Part shown: positions 47,422 to 55,289 of the stretch, in pieces
Numbering within the stretch: the first letter of the stretch is position 1
Layout: the number at the start of each line of letters is the position of its first letter
Origin: Weissella sagaensis
GTDB taxonomy: Bacteria; Bacillota; Bacilli; Lactobacillales; Lactobacillaceae
Assembly (NCBI RefSeq): GCF_005405285.1
Contig: NZ_BJDT01000004.1
Span: forward strand, 119,411-183,410
Length of the DNA: 64,000 nt
Direction of reading: 5' to 3'
Program-made: the position numbers and the translations under genes
The notes under the pieces: generated by a model
What the model was told of the DNA's origin: nothing
The model's database searches: none
What the model saw: only the letters and a program-made list of their open reading frames with translations

Positions 47422-47679
47422 ATGGCAACATTATATACAGCAACATCAGAAACGATAACATATGCATTATTAGTTGATGAACAACAAGCATTAGTCTCGC
47501 AAGTTTATTATTTACAGACAACTACACCACAACAATCACAAATAGCGCTATCCGACATGATGGCGCTACACACTAAACAAACACAACTTATTGCTAATCA
47601 TAATTACTGGTTATGGCCAATTGATCAACATACTAACCAATTCCCATCTGAAGCCAAAACACATCAACAACAAGCATAA
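47422..47679 (+). CDS. Uncharacterised small protein
   Basis: The 85-residue protein (MATLYTATSETITYALLVDE) shows no domain I can name. It is Gln/Thr-rich, soluble, has no signal peptide, and includes two Trp-containing stretches (NHNYWLWPID). A ribosome binding site (AAGGAGA) precedes the ATG. Short spacing to the CDCG gene suggests one operon with nrdI; a terminator follows. Confidence 0.65.
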   Translation: MATLYTATSETITYALLVDEQQALVSQVYYLQTTTPQQSQIALSDMMALHTKQTQLIANHNYWLWPIDQHTNQFPSEAKTHQQQA

Positions 47680-47742
47680 AAAAAGCTGTATCTGACGTTG
47701 AAAAAACAAAGATGTTTTTATCAACTAGATACAGCTTTTTTA
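47678..47742. terminator. Bidirectional terminator
   Basis: AAAAAGCTGTATCT and AGATACAGCTTTTT form a 14-bp perfect stem around a long loop, between the convergent small gene and the LysM gene. Confidence 0.85.
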
Positions 47743-47774
47743 TTAGCTTAATTTTTTACTGTGTGAGGTTGCTT

Positions 47775-48407
47775 TTACCACCAACCATTAGCTGCACGGA
47801 ATGAAATAGCGTTATCCACTGATCCATAACGTGAGTTAGCATAATTTAGCATACCAGCAGTTTGTGAAGCAACTGATCCATGTCCCCATGATTGATTAGT
47901 TTGACCTAATCCATGGTATTGACCATTTGATGCGTTAACGTTTCCACCTGATTCAGGCATAACAATTGATTGCCACATTGCTGCATTACCACCAGCAGCA
48001 ATAAATTGGTCATATGTTGATCCTGAAGCAGCAGCAGTTGATACAGGTTGTGCTTGTACTGGCTTTTGTTGTACAGGTGCTACTTGTGCGGCTTGTTGTA
48101 CAGGTGCTACTTGTGCGGCTTGTACTGGTGCGGCTTGTTGTACAGGTGCAGCTTGCACTGGTGTTTGTTGTGCAACTGGTGCTACAGCTTGATCATCTAA
48201 CTCAACTTGTTGACCAGCAAAAATCAAGTTCGCATTTGTAATCTTATTAACACTAATAATACGATCGATAGTTGTATTGTGGTTAGTAGCGATTGATGAC
48301 AAAGTGTCCCCTGTTTGAACAGTATATGTATCGGCTGATACATCTGTGGCCATTGCAGCAGTTGCAATTCCAGCGACAGCTAATGCAGTTAGTACTTTTT
48401 TATTCAT
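47775..48407 (-). CDS. Secreted LysM protein with a lysozyme/transglycosylase-like C-terminal domain
   Basis: The 210-residue protein has a signal peptide (MNKKVLTALAVAGIATAAMA, cleaved near TDVSADT), one LysM peptidoglycan-binding domain (YTVQTGDTLSSIATNHNTTI) and a Gln/Ala/Pro/Val linker of repeated APVQQA units. The C-terminal domain starts STYDQFIAAGGNAAMWQSIV with SGGNVNASNGQYHGLGQT, as in resuscitation-factor-like or SLT-like wall hydrolases common in lactic acid bacteria. The start at 48407 follows AAGGAGA. Probable role: peptidoglycan remodelling. Confidence 0.88.
   Translation of the reverse strand: MNKKVLTALAVAGIATAAMATDVSADTYTVQTGDTLSSIATNHNTTIDRIISVNKITNANLIFAGQQVELDDQAVAPVAQQTPVQAAPVQQAAPVQAAQVAPVQQAAQVAPVQQKPVQAQPVSTAAASGSTYDQFIAAGGNAAMWQSIVMPESGGNVNASNGQYHGLGQTNQSWGHGSVASQTAGMLNYANSRYGSVDNAISFRAANGWW
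48064..48160 (-). repeat. Tandem repeat encoding the LysM protein linker
   Basis: A 27-bp unit (containing TTGTACAGGTGCTACTTGTG) is present twice with perfect match, followed by shorter degenerate copies. It encodes the Ala/Pro/Val/Gln linker and may vary in length between strains. Confidence 0.75.
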
Positions 48408-48473
48408 TATAAATATATCTCCTTGATGTTTACCTGTATTGGCATTGACACTTTTCTTAGTCCACTTCAACAC

Positions 48474-48816
48474 ATCTTTTATTCACTGCGTTGGGAACTC
48501 ATGCTTTTAACAACAGATATAAGTTTAACAATCTCACAACTATATTCGTTACAATGGTGCGACAGAGCGTTACACCTGTATCACAAATAATAATTTGTGA
48601 GAAATTTCATTGTAATATCAAATAGCAATTTGTACTTAAACACTGATACAGCAATATTTTAAATATAATACTTAACCAGTTAAATAAGAAGATTATTATT
48701 TAACTAATTTACAAGTAAAACTGATAAAACCGTTTTCTTACTTCTAATTAGTTTTCTGATTACGAGAGTGTAACAGTGTTAAAGTTAATATATATCAATT
48801 TTATTTACTAAAAAGC
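48474..48816. other. Long leader/intergenic region upstream of the LysM gene
   Basis: About 340 bp have no credible gene. There are two WalR-like direct-repeat boxes on the minus strand, TGTGAT-ACAGG-TGTAAC (48569-48585) and TGTTAC-ACTCT-CGTAAT (48759-48775), each one mismatch from TGTWAH-N5-TGTWAH. There is also a perfect palindromic hairpin TCACAAAT-AATA-ATTTGTGA (48581-48600). No riboswitch class was recognised. Confidence 0.4.
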
Positions 48817-48849
48817 AAAAAAAAACAGATTAACGCCTTGTTAATCTGT
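48817..48849 (-). terminator. Intrinsic terminator after the DUF1831 gene
   Basis: Minus strand: CAGATTAA, 7-nt loop, TTAATCTG, then nine T. Confidence 0.88.
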
Positions 48850-48856
48850 CAGTAAT

Positions 48857-49198
48857 TTATTTTATCTTTAGAATTTCGCGATCAACTAATTCATTTAAGT
48901 AAAAACGATACAGTTTTTCTAATTCTGTGTGTTTCTGATGCTTAAAAATATTAACAGTGGCATTACCACTTGGATTAACCGTCTTAATTTTAATCCCCGT
49001 TAACGCCTTATCAACGACAACTTTTAGCTTAATAGCATTATCTAAGCCTTTTTCTGGTTCTAATGAACGTTTCATTACATATGAACCAGCATTATTTTTA
49101 ACAAAACCAGTATCACCTAAAGCATACTGTTTTAATTGTGGGTTAAATTGGTAAATAACATCATCCCCAATTACCTTAACAGTAGTGTCAAATGCCAT
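48857..49198 (-). CDS. DUF1831 family protein
   Basis: The 113-residue protein MAFDTTVKVIGDDVIYQFNP with YALGDTGFVKNNAG and KRSLEPEKGLDNAIKLKVVV matches the lactobacillar DUF1831 family. Its function is unknown; in many lactobacilli it lies near a cysteine desulfurase and mnmA. Here a terminator follows directly, so those genes are not next to it. It is last in an operon with csp, nudix, a small membrane protein and mtnN. Confidence 0.8.
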   Translation of the reverse strand: MAFDTTVKVIGDDVIYQFNPQLKQYALGDTGFVKNNAGSYVMKRSLEPEKGLDNAIKLKVVVDKALTGIKIKTVNPSGNATVNIFKHQKHTELEKLYRFYLNELVDREILKIK

Positions 49199-49227
49199 TG
49201 TATGCTCCTTTTATCATAAATCTAATT

Positions 49228-49923
49228 TTAAGCTTGTACTTTAAAGAAATCTATCAATACTTGTGCTGATTGCTTACCAGCTTCAATGATAAATTCATCA
49301 AATGTCATCCCAGCTTCTCCATTAGCATTGTCAGAAATGGCGCGTACGACAGCAAATGGGACGTCAAAGTAATGTGCTGCCTGGGCAATTGAAGCACCTT
49401 CCATCTCAGCAGACTGTGCATCTTTAAAGTACGCCAAAATATTTTGTTTTTGTTCATCACTAGCGATAAATGAATCACTTGTCACAATTAACCCATTAAC
49501 TAAGTGTGCATCTGTTACAGCTGCATATACCTTTGATAAACCTGCTACCAAATCAACATCTGTTTTGAAACGTGCTGGTTGCTGGGGTACTTGACCGTAT
49601 TCATAACCAAATGCGCGAGCATCAGCGTCAGCATAAGCTAGTTCATCAGCAATCACTACATCTCCAATTTTCAAACCAGCCCCTACTGCACCAGCTGAAC
49701 CAGAGTTAATGATAGCATCAACTGCAAAATTAGTAATTAACAAGGTTGTTGTTAAGGCTGAGGCAACTTTACCAATACCAGATTCTACAACAACAACATC
49801 AACCTTACCGATTTTACCGTGATGAAATAGCTTTCCTGCAATAGTTGTTTGCTTCTCATCAGACATTGCCTCAACCAGCGCTGCCTTCTCTTCTGCCATT
49901 GCATTTATTACACCATATCGCAT
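49228..49923 (-). CDS. mtnN: 5'-methylthioadenosine/S-adenosylhomocysteine nucleosidase
   Basis: This enzyme cleaves MTA and SAH, recycling methionine and giving S-ribosylhomocysteine for AI-2. The family motifs INSGSAGAVGAGLKIGDVVI, SAEMEGASIAQAA (catalytic Glu) and VVRAISDNANGEA (catalytic Asp) are intact. Length 231 residues. It sits 28 bp downstream of the small membrane protein gene, in a five- to six-gene operon. Confidence 0.95.
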   Translation of the reverse strand: MRYGVINAMAEEKAALVEAMSDEKQTTIAGKLFHHGKIGKVDVVVVESGIGKVASALTTTLLITNFAVDAIINSGSAGAVGAGLKIGDVVIADELAYADADARAFGYEYGQVPQQPARFKTDVDLVAGLSKVYAAVTDAHLVNGLIVTSDSFIASDEQKQNILAYFKDAQSAEMEGASIAQAAHYFDVPFAVVRAISDNANGEAGMTFDEFIIEAGKQSAQVLIDFFKVQA

Positions 49924-49951
49924 TTATTTATCTCTCCTTAATTCTAATCTG

Positions 49952-50233
49952 CTACAAGAAAAACAAAATGACATACGTTAATAAAATTAACCCAATTAAA
50001 ATAACAATTGCCATATTCAGACGATGTTTCAGACGTGTTGTTTTTCCTTTTTTAGTTAACTTACGTGTCTGTGGATCTAATTCATAACGACCATGTCGTG
50101 TTAATCGATGTTCTTCACGTGTTAATAACGTTGCACCTTGATTTTGATTATCCTGCACATCATCAAGATTCGGCATATCATTATTAACTGACTGATTCTT
50201 TTTATCATGTAATTTCTTATTAAATAACATCAT
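49952..50233 (-). CDS. Small tail-anchored membrane protein
   Basis: The 93-residue protein has a polar, charged N-terminal 65 residues and one C-terminal membrane segment (MAIVILIGLILLTYVILFFL). No domain name is known to me. Short proteins of this shape lie between nudix and mtnN in related lactobacilli, which supports it as a real gene. The ribosome binding site is weak and the second Met is an equally good start. Confidence 0.7.
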   Translation of the reverse strand: MMLFNKKLHDKKNQSVNNDMPNLDDVQDNQNQGATLLTREEHRLTRHGRYELDPQTRKLTKKGKTTRLKHRLNMAIVILIGLILLTYVILFFL

Positions 50234-50242
50234 ATTTACCTA

Positions 50243-50806
50243 TTATTGTAACGTGCGCCAATATAAATATGCCATATTTGTTTTAGCATCCTTCAACTGA
50301 CCATTATTAAATAACGCTGTCGCTTGTTCATAATCAACATAAATCAAATCAATTTTTTCGTCATCATCTTGTGGTAATTCTTCAACAACTGGACTTAAAT
50401 CCGTCGCTAAATATAATGTCATATATTCATCAGCAAATCCAATTGACGTATAAAATCCCGTAATTAGTTCAACTTTATTTGCTGATAAGCGCGTTTCTTC
50501 GTTTAACTCACGGTTAACAGCATCCAGTGGTTTTTGATCACGTTTATCGATCTTACCAGCCGGAATTTCAAGCGTTACTTGTTGGACTGGTGCACGCCAT
50601 TGTTTTTCTAAAATCATTTTATTATCTTTTGTTAATGCCAAAATAGCGATTGCATCAGCATGATAGACAACATCACGTTTAGTCTGGCGTCCATCAGGCA
50701 AAAGAACTGTTTGTTCAACAGCCCGAATGATATGTCCATCGTACTTAGTCGTCTCATCTAAAACTTTTTCAGCAAATTTTGTAACATTTTCTGATAGGTT
50801 AACCAT
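50243..50806 (-). CDS. Nudix hydrolase, ADP-ribose pyrophosphatase-like
   Basis: The 187-residue protein matches ADP-ribose pyrophosphatases (MILEKQWRAPVQQVTLEIPA). The Nudix box reads GKIDKRDQ followed by AVNRELNEETRLSA: the RE-EE core is intact, but compared with GX5EX7REUXEEXGU there is one extra residue, the first Glu is Asp and the final Gly is Arg. Catalysis is still likely. The gene lies 18 bp after csp. Confidence 0.87.
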   Translation of the reverse strand: MVNLSENVTKFAEKVLDETTKYDGHIIRAVEQTVLLPDGRQTKRDVVYHADAIAILALTKDNKMILEKQWRAPVQQVTLEIPAGKIDKRDQKPLDAVNRELNEETRLSANKVELITGFYTSIGFADEYMTLYLATDLSPVVEELPQDDDEKIDLIYVDYEQATALFNNGQLKDAKTNMAYLYWRTLQ

Positions 50807-50823
50807 TCGCCCTCCTCCAGTAT

Positions 50824-51033
50824 CTACTCTACAACTTCAACAGCGGCTGCTTGTGGGCCTCTAATTCCTTGAATAACAACTAGTTTAACCTCTTGACCAA
50901 CTATGAGATCACGAACACGCGGTGTTTGAATAGCTGAAAAATGTACAAAGACATCGTCTTCACCTTTTAATTCAATAAAGCCAAACCCTTTATCTGCTTG
51001 CCATGTTTTTACAAAACCACTAATTTTTTCCAT
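50824..51033 (-). CDS. csp: Cold-shock domain protein
   Basis: The 69-residue protein is one cold-shock (OB) domain with RNP1 KGFGFIEL and RNP2 VFVHFSAI. It binds single-stranded RNA or DNA as a chaperone. The C-terminal half (GIRGPQAAAVEVVE) is typical. It follows the small membrane protein gene by 15 bp. The FVKTWQADKGFGF start is slightly divergent from CspA. Confidence 0.93.
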   Translation of the reverse strand: MEKISGFVKTWQADKGFGFIELKGEDDVFVHFSAIQTPRVRDLIVGQEVKLVVIQGIRGPQAAAVEVVE

Positions 51034-51048
51034 TTATTTACTCCTTTA

Positions 51049-51423
51049 TTATCTACCACTAGTCACAATATAAGCATAAATTGCGATACCAATCAAAATA
51101 ATATAACTAGTCAACGTACTAATGCGCCACCAAATTAACCAAAAGCGACGAGTGATAAAAGTTTCGCGTATAAACCCTTGATACAATGCCAAAGCGATTC
51201 CCCACAAAACAAACATTAAAAACATTGGGACTAATAATGTTATATGCCAAACTTCAAATGTCGTGGTTGCAATACTCCACCACACAATAAAAACACCCAA
51301 ATCTGTTGTTTTTAAATTTTTTGGCCAAGAACTTTGCAAAAAGGTTTGTTTTATAATCCAAATAACTACTAAGGTAATTAAAGCAATAAAAACCGTTACT
51401 GGCCAATTAAATAATGTCAGCAT
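51049..51423 (-). CDS. Small membrane protein, DUF3397-like
   Basis: The 124-residue protein has four membrane segments (TVFIALITLVVIWII, DLGVFIVWWSIATTT, LLVPMFLMFVLWGIALALYQ, ISTLTSYIILIGIAIYAYIV) and an FWLIWWRISTL motif resembling DUF3397 proteins of lactobacilli. No function known. It seems to head the operon csp-nudix-mtnN. The family assignment is tentative. Confidence 0.65.
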   Translation of the reverse strand: MLTLFNWPVTVFIALITLVVIWIIKQTFLQSSWPKNLKTTDLGVFIVWWSIATTTFEVWHITLLVPMFLMFVLWGIALALYQGFIRETFITRRFWLIWWRISTLTSYIILIGIAIYAYIVTSGR

Positions 51424-51539
51424 TACTGCCTCCTAAAATGTATTAATCTATTTATTATACCTTTAATTATTCACTCTGTGGTATGTTATCTGTTTTTTTT
51501 GATACAATGGACTAAACGAAATATATTAGAGGTACCAAC

Positions 51540-51662
51540 ATGCAAAAAAACAATAAAAAGAAAAAGTCAACAATGCAAAAAATTATCCAAACATTTGTTA
51601 TTTTTATGTTAGTTTTATCATTCGCAAGTGTATTTATCACATTATTACAAATTTCTTTCTAA
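51540..51662 (+). CDS. Tiny single-span membrane protein (DUF4044-like)
   Basis: The 40-residue frame has a Lys/Asn-rich start (MQKNNKKKKSTMQKIIQ) and one membrane segment (FVIFMLVLSFASVFITLL). GAGGT lies 6 nt before the ATG, an extended -10 TGATACAAT is at 51500-51508, and a terminator follows, so it is a complete transcription unit. It fits the DUF4044 family of lactobacilli, function unknown. Confidence 0.75.
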   Translation: MQKNNKKKKSTMQKIIQTFVIFMLVLSFASVFITLLQISF

Positions 51663-51668
51663 ACGTAC

Positions 51669-51728
51669 AAAAAGAGACACCTATAGCCGACACAATTATT
51701 TGCTGCCGAATATGGATGTCTCTTTTTT
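51669..51728. terminator. Bidirectional terminator
   Basis: AAAAAGAGACACC and GGATGTCTCTTTTTT form a stem around a long loop between the DUF4044-like gene and the convergent PurK-like gene. Confidence 0.8.
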
Positions 51729-51729
51729 G

Positions 51730-52854
51730 TTATTCATTATCAAATTGCCAAATACCAGCTACCTGCAATTGGTTTAACAACTGCTCTGAACTTGTGCCAT
51801 AAGCTAAAACATGGCCTGTTTGTGGCAACAAATTACCAAAACGATACATAGCAATTTGCCAATGCGATTGAATTTGCCAATGACGATAAAGCAATGGTTC
51901 TTCTTTTTCCGTAATTGGTAAATAAACTGCTGCATGTTCAAAAACAACATCCGCCAGTTTTTGACCAGTAATAGCACGTAGATGCTGACTAGCAACGCTT
52001 ATATTAACTGAAACATCATATAAAACGGTCGTCTTAGACAACCCAGGAATGACATTCCGCAAGTACAACGTGCCATGATCTGACAACAAAAAGGTTACGT
52101 CATATGCTCCCACATAATTTAAGGCAGCCCCTAATTTTTCAGTGACTTTAGTTATTTCACCAACAACTGCATCAGCTATATTACCAACAGTCCATGCACT
52201 ATTTAAATTAGCTGAGATTGCTTGTACTTGTCGTAATGGATACAAGGCTATCTCATTATTAGCACTACGTACTGCTGTCATTACAAATGATTGTGTGTTA
52301 TCTAACCACGGTTCAATTAATAACGTACTCCCATCAATCATGGGCGCCACTAATCCCAAGTCCCATTCACCACGTAAAATAACTTGATCATCAATATTTT
52401 TGTGTTTAAAAACAGGTTTTACAATAATTGGATACCCTAATTTTGTCCCTGCCTGTGCAATTTCATCTAACGAACTGCCAGTTTCATAAGGTAAAATATT
52501 TAATGATTCACTTTCATAAAACGCTTTTGCTAACGCATGATCGTCAGTAATATCTAAAATATTAGTTCCTTGTGGTACAACTTGGTTTGTTAATTGATCA
52601 GTAATCTGCATCGGTAACCACGCTGAAGTATACGTAATAATATCTGATAACGCGACGAAACTTTCAATTTCATCATCGTTATCTTCTTTACCTACAAAGC
52701 GATAATCAGCTTCTTTTAAAAGAACTGATTCTGCATAGCTACTATATCCTGCAATATGATAACCCATATTGTGTGCAGCCTGTGCTAAATATCGACTTGT
52801 GATACCATCCCCAATGATCCCAATTGTTTTTCCTGGTAAAACTTCATAACTCAT
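51730..52854 (-). CDS. PurK-like ATP-grasp protein, catalytic motifs degenerate
   Basis: The 374-residue protein has the fold of 5-(carboxyamino)imidazole ribonucleotide synthase: N-terminal IGIIGDGITSRYLAQAAHNM, central ATP-grasp KLGYPIIVKPVFKH, then DVTFLLSDHGTLYLRNVIP. In true PurK the last motif is NEIAPRPHNSGH, which holds catalytic residues; here it reads RNVIPGLSKTTVL. The N-terminal GGGQL is GDGIT. It is outside any purine operon. I infer that it is a paralogue without AIR carboxylation activity, maybe with a new substrate. GGTG/GAG-type ribosome binding site upstream. Confidence 0.75.
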   Translation of the reverse strand: MSYEVLPGKTIGIIGDGITSRYLAQAAHNMGYHIAGYSSYAESVLLKEADYRFVGKEDNDDEIESFVALSDIITYTSAWLPMQITDQLTNQVVPQGTNILDITDDHALAKAFYESESLNILPYETGSSLDEIAQAGTKLGYPIIVKPVFKHKNIDDQVILRGEWDLGLVAPMIDGSTLLIEPWLDNTQSFVMTAVRSANNEIALYPLRQVQAISANLNSAWTVGNIADAVVGEITKVTEKLGAALNYVGAYDVTFLLSDHGTLYLRNVIPGLSKTTVLYDVSVNISVASQHLRAITGQKLADVVFEHAAVYLPITEKEEPLLYRHWQIQSHWQIAMYRFGNLLPQTGHVLAYGTSSEQLLNQLQVAGIWQFDNE

Positions 52855-52880
52855 CTTATCTCACCCTTTTCAATCCGAAT

Positions 52881-53462
52881 TTATTTATTATCATACCTAT
52901 ATAAATGATATGTTTCAATCATTTGAATTATTTTGTTTGCATATGCTGGATCAGTTGCATAACCGCCGTCTACTAATCCATTGGCAGCGGTCTTATAATC
53001 CGTCGCTTGCACAACCGTTGCATATCGCTGCGGATTATCAGTTGTCCCATTTACCAATAATTGTGCATGATCTACCATGGATGCTTGCCAACTGTCATAA
53101 ACACGAAATGAGGCATTAATGGTTACCCATTGATTATTTTCATATTCTTTCGTCGCTAATGATGCACTTGGCTGACCAGCAACTGCTTTAACACCAAAAA
53201 AATTATTATACTGTTTTGATAATTCAGACTTTCCCCAATTTGATTCTAATGCTGCTTGCGCGATACTAATAGAAGATAATATACCATATTTTTGTTCAAG
53301 TTGTTGTGCTTGGGGCGCTATTTTTTTGATAAATGCTTTATGTGTTAGTTCCACTGTGTTCACCTCTTTAACTGGTTGATTTTTATGCTGATGAATATCT
53401 GTTTGCCAAACTCCAAAGCCTAAAATTATAATGACACACAACAAAACATGTCCCCGCTGCAA
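52881..53462 (-). CDS. GH73 glucosaminidase-type peptidoglycan hydrolase
   Basis: The protein is a membrane-anchored glucosaminidase: anchor VLLCVIIILGFGVWQ, then FIKKIAPQAQQLEQKYGILS and SIAQAALESNWGKSELSKQY with the catalytic Glu, and NNFFGVKA. Start uncertain: the TTG at 53462 has no ribosome binding site, whereas a CTG at 53519 in the same frame has GAGGG 7 nt upstream and would add a Lys/Arg-rich cytoplasmic start (LAKRKNKHRIQKFF). The true protein is therefore probably 212 residues. It lies just after cydD, overlapping if CTG is used only in the gap. Confidence 0.85.
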   Translation of the reverse strand: MQRGHVLLCVIIILGFGVWQTDIHQHKNQPVKEVNTVELTHKAFIKKIAPQAQQLEQKYGILSSISIAQAALESNWGKSELSKQYNNFFGVKAVAGQPSASLATKEYENNQWVTINASFRVYDSWQASMVDHAQLLVNGTTDNPQRYATVVQATDYKTAANGLVDGGYATDPAYANKIIQMIETYHLYRYDNK

Positions 53463-53531
53463 CTGCCCATTTTTAACAAAGAATTTTTGTATACGATGTT
53501 TATTCTTCCTTTTTGCCAGAAAATCACCCTC

Positions 53532-55289
53532 TTATTTGTCAGTTAAATCTCCATGATCCAATTCTAACAACTTTTTAAATCTTAATTCAGTTACCATCAA
53601 TTGTTGTGGCGTCCCTTGCATTGAAATCTTCTTATCTTCAATAAAAATTAATTGATCAACCAATTCTATACCAGTTAAATGATGCGTAACCCAAATAATT
53701 GTACGATCAGCTAATACTTCAAAAATAGTATTTAACACATTTAACTCAGTAATTGGATCTAGAGCAACAGTTGGCTCATCCAAAATAACAATCGGTGTAT
53801 TTTGCAATAACACCCGTGCTAACGCAAACCGTTGTTTTTCACCACCAGAAAAACGGTTTCCCATCTCTGTCATTGGTGTATCTAATCCTTCTGGCAAACT
53901 TTTCACAAGATCTGCTAACGATACTTGTTGCAACGCTTGCCACAACTCCTCATTCGTTGCATCCAAATTTCCTAACCGTAAATTATTGGCCACAGAACTA
54001 GCAAATAGATAAGGTTGTTGATCTAAGACCGCAATAATACTTGAACGTTCTTCTTGCAATGTTTTCACATCATAATTATTAATCGTTACTGTCCCCTTAT
54101 TAGGTTGTTCATCACCCAATAAAAGTTTTAAGAAAGTTGTCTTACCAGCGCCAGATTGACCTAAAATTGCTAATTTTTGGCCATCCTTAATTGTTAAATT
54201 TAAATTTTCTAACACTGTAGCATCATTATACCCAAAATTAACTTGATTAAACTTAATTTCTGGGTGTGTAATCGCAACTTTTTCTTGTGTTACGTTCTCT
54301 TGTAATTCAGTTTGTGCTTTGTCATCCATTTGATTCAATCGTTGAATTGAATTTTTATAACGTGGCCACTCGCCGATACCTGTGCTAATTGCTGTTAGCG
54401 CATCTTGCACTGGGAAAATAGCCAATACAAAAGCTGCAATCCAGTTAACCCCAAAACTATCACTACCGAAATGATTGGTAGCAAAAATCAATAAAATAAT
54501 GGCTGTTGCTCCGATTATCACAGCGCCAAACATATCACGCCACCAATTGAAATGATTTTGCTTTGCTTTTATTTTATTAATTGCATTAAAATCGTTTTGT
54601 TGGCGCTCAAACAACTCTGATGTACGTCCTGATAAAATCCAATCTTGCAATCCCATAACAGAATCAGTTAAATCAGTATACAGTTGGCCTTCAAGTTGTT
54701 GTTGTTTATAATCACGCGCACCATTAACAACGATTGTGATAATTGGTGTCAAAATAGTTATCATCCCTAACATCAAAAAGACAGCTAATGCAAAGCCCCA
54801 ATCAAACACACCAATACCAATTGTAATTAAGACATATACGAATAACCCAATTGCGGTTGGAAATAACGTCCTCAAGTAAAAATTTTCAATTTTAAATAAG
54901 TCGTTATCCAAAACACCTAAAACTTCACCAGTTTGTGATTTTGCATAAACTGATTTGGTTCCAACTTCAACCAATTGATAAAGTCGTTTACGGAACTTAG
55001 AAACAATTCGTAAAACCCAATCATGTGATACCAGGCGTTCAACATAACGAAATGATGGTCTACCAATTCCAAAAGCTCGCGTTAACACGATTGGTACATA
55101 GACCATCAAAATATTTTCCGGAATCTGTGCCGAACGTGAAATCAAAAATCCTGAAGTAAACATTAAGGCTGCACCACAAAAAATCGTCATAAATCCTAAA
55201 AACAAAATTAAAACTAACAATTTTTTGTATGATTTTAAATACGGAAAAACCCAAGTATCTTTTTTAATTAACGTTATTAACTTATTCAT
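53532..55289 (-). CDS. cydD: CydCD thiol exporter, ABC subunit (second gene)
   Basis: The 585-residue protein has an ABC membrane domain (six segments from LVLILFLGFMTIFCGAALMF) and an ATPase domain: Walker A GQSGAGKTTFLKLL, signature FSGGEKQRFALARVL, Walker B IVILDEPTVALDP, and THHLTG. CydCD exports cysteine or glutathione and is needed to assemble cytochrome bd. Gene naming follows the Bacillus order cydABCD; database family names for the two subunits are often swapped. It overlaps cydC by 4 bp. Confidence 0.93.
   Translation of the reverse strand: MNKLITLIKKDTWVFPYLKSYKKLLVLILFLGFMTIFCGAALMFTSGFLISRSAQIPENILMVYVPIVLTRAFGIGRPSFRYVERLVSHDWVLRIVSKFRKRLYQLVEVGTKSVYAKSQTGEVLGVLDNDLFKIENFYLRTLFPTAIGLFVYVLITIGIGVFDWGFALAVFLMLGMITILTPIITIVVNGARDYKQQQLEGQLYTDLTDSVMGLQDWILSGRTSELFERQQNDFNAINKIKAKQNHFNWWRDMFGAVIIGATAIILLIFATNHFGSDSFGVNWIAAFVLAIFPVQDALTAISTGIGEWPRYKNSIQRLNQMDDKAQTELQENVTQEKVAITHPEIKFNQVNFGYNDATVLENLNLTIKDGQKLAILGQSGAGKTTFLKLLLGDEQPNKGTVTINNYDVKTLQEERSSIIAVLDQQPYLFASSVANNLRLGNLDATNEELWQALQQVSLADLVKSLPEGLDTPMTEMGNRFSGGEKQRFALARVLLQNTPIVILDEPTVALDPITELNVLNTIFEVLADRTIIWVTHHLTGIELVDQLIFIEDKKISMQGTPQQLMVTELRFKKLLELDHGDLTDK

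Noticed and set aside
48474..48816. c-di-AMP (ydaO) riboswitch before the LysM gene
   Set aside because: The region is long enough but the conserved aptamer sequences were not found.
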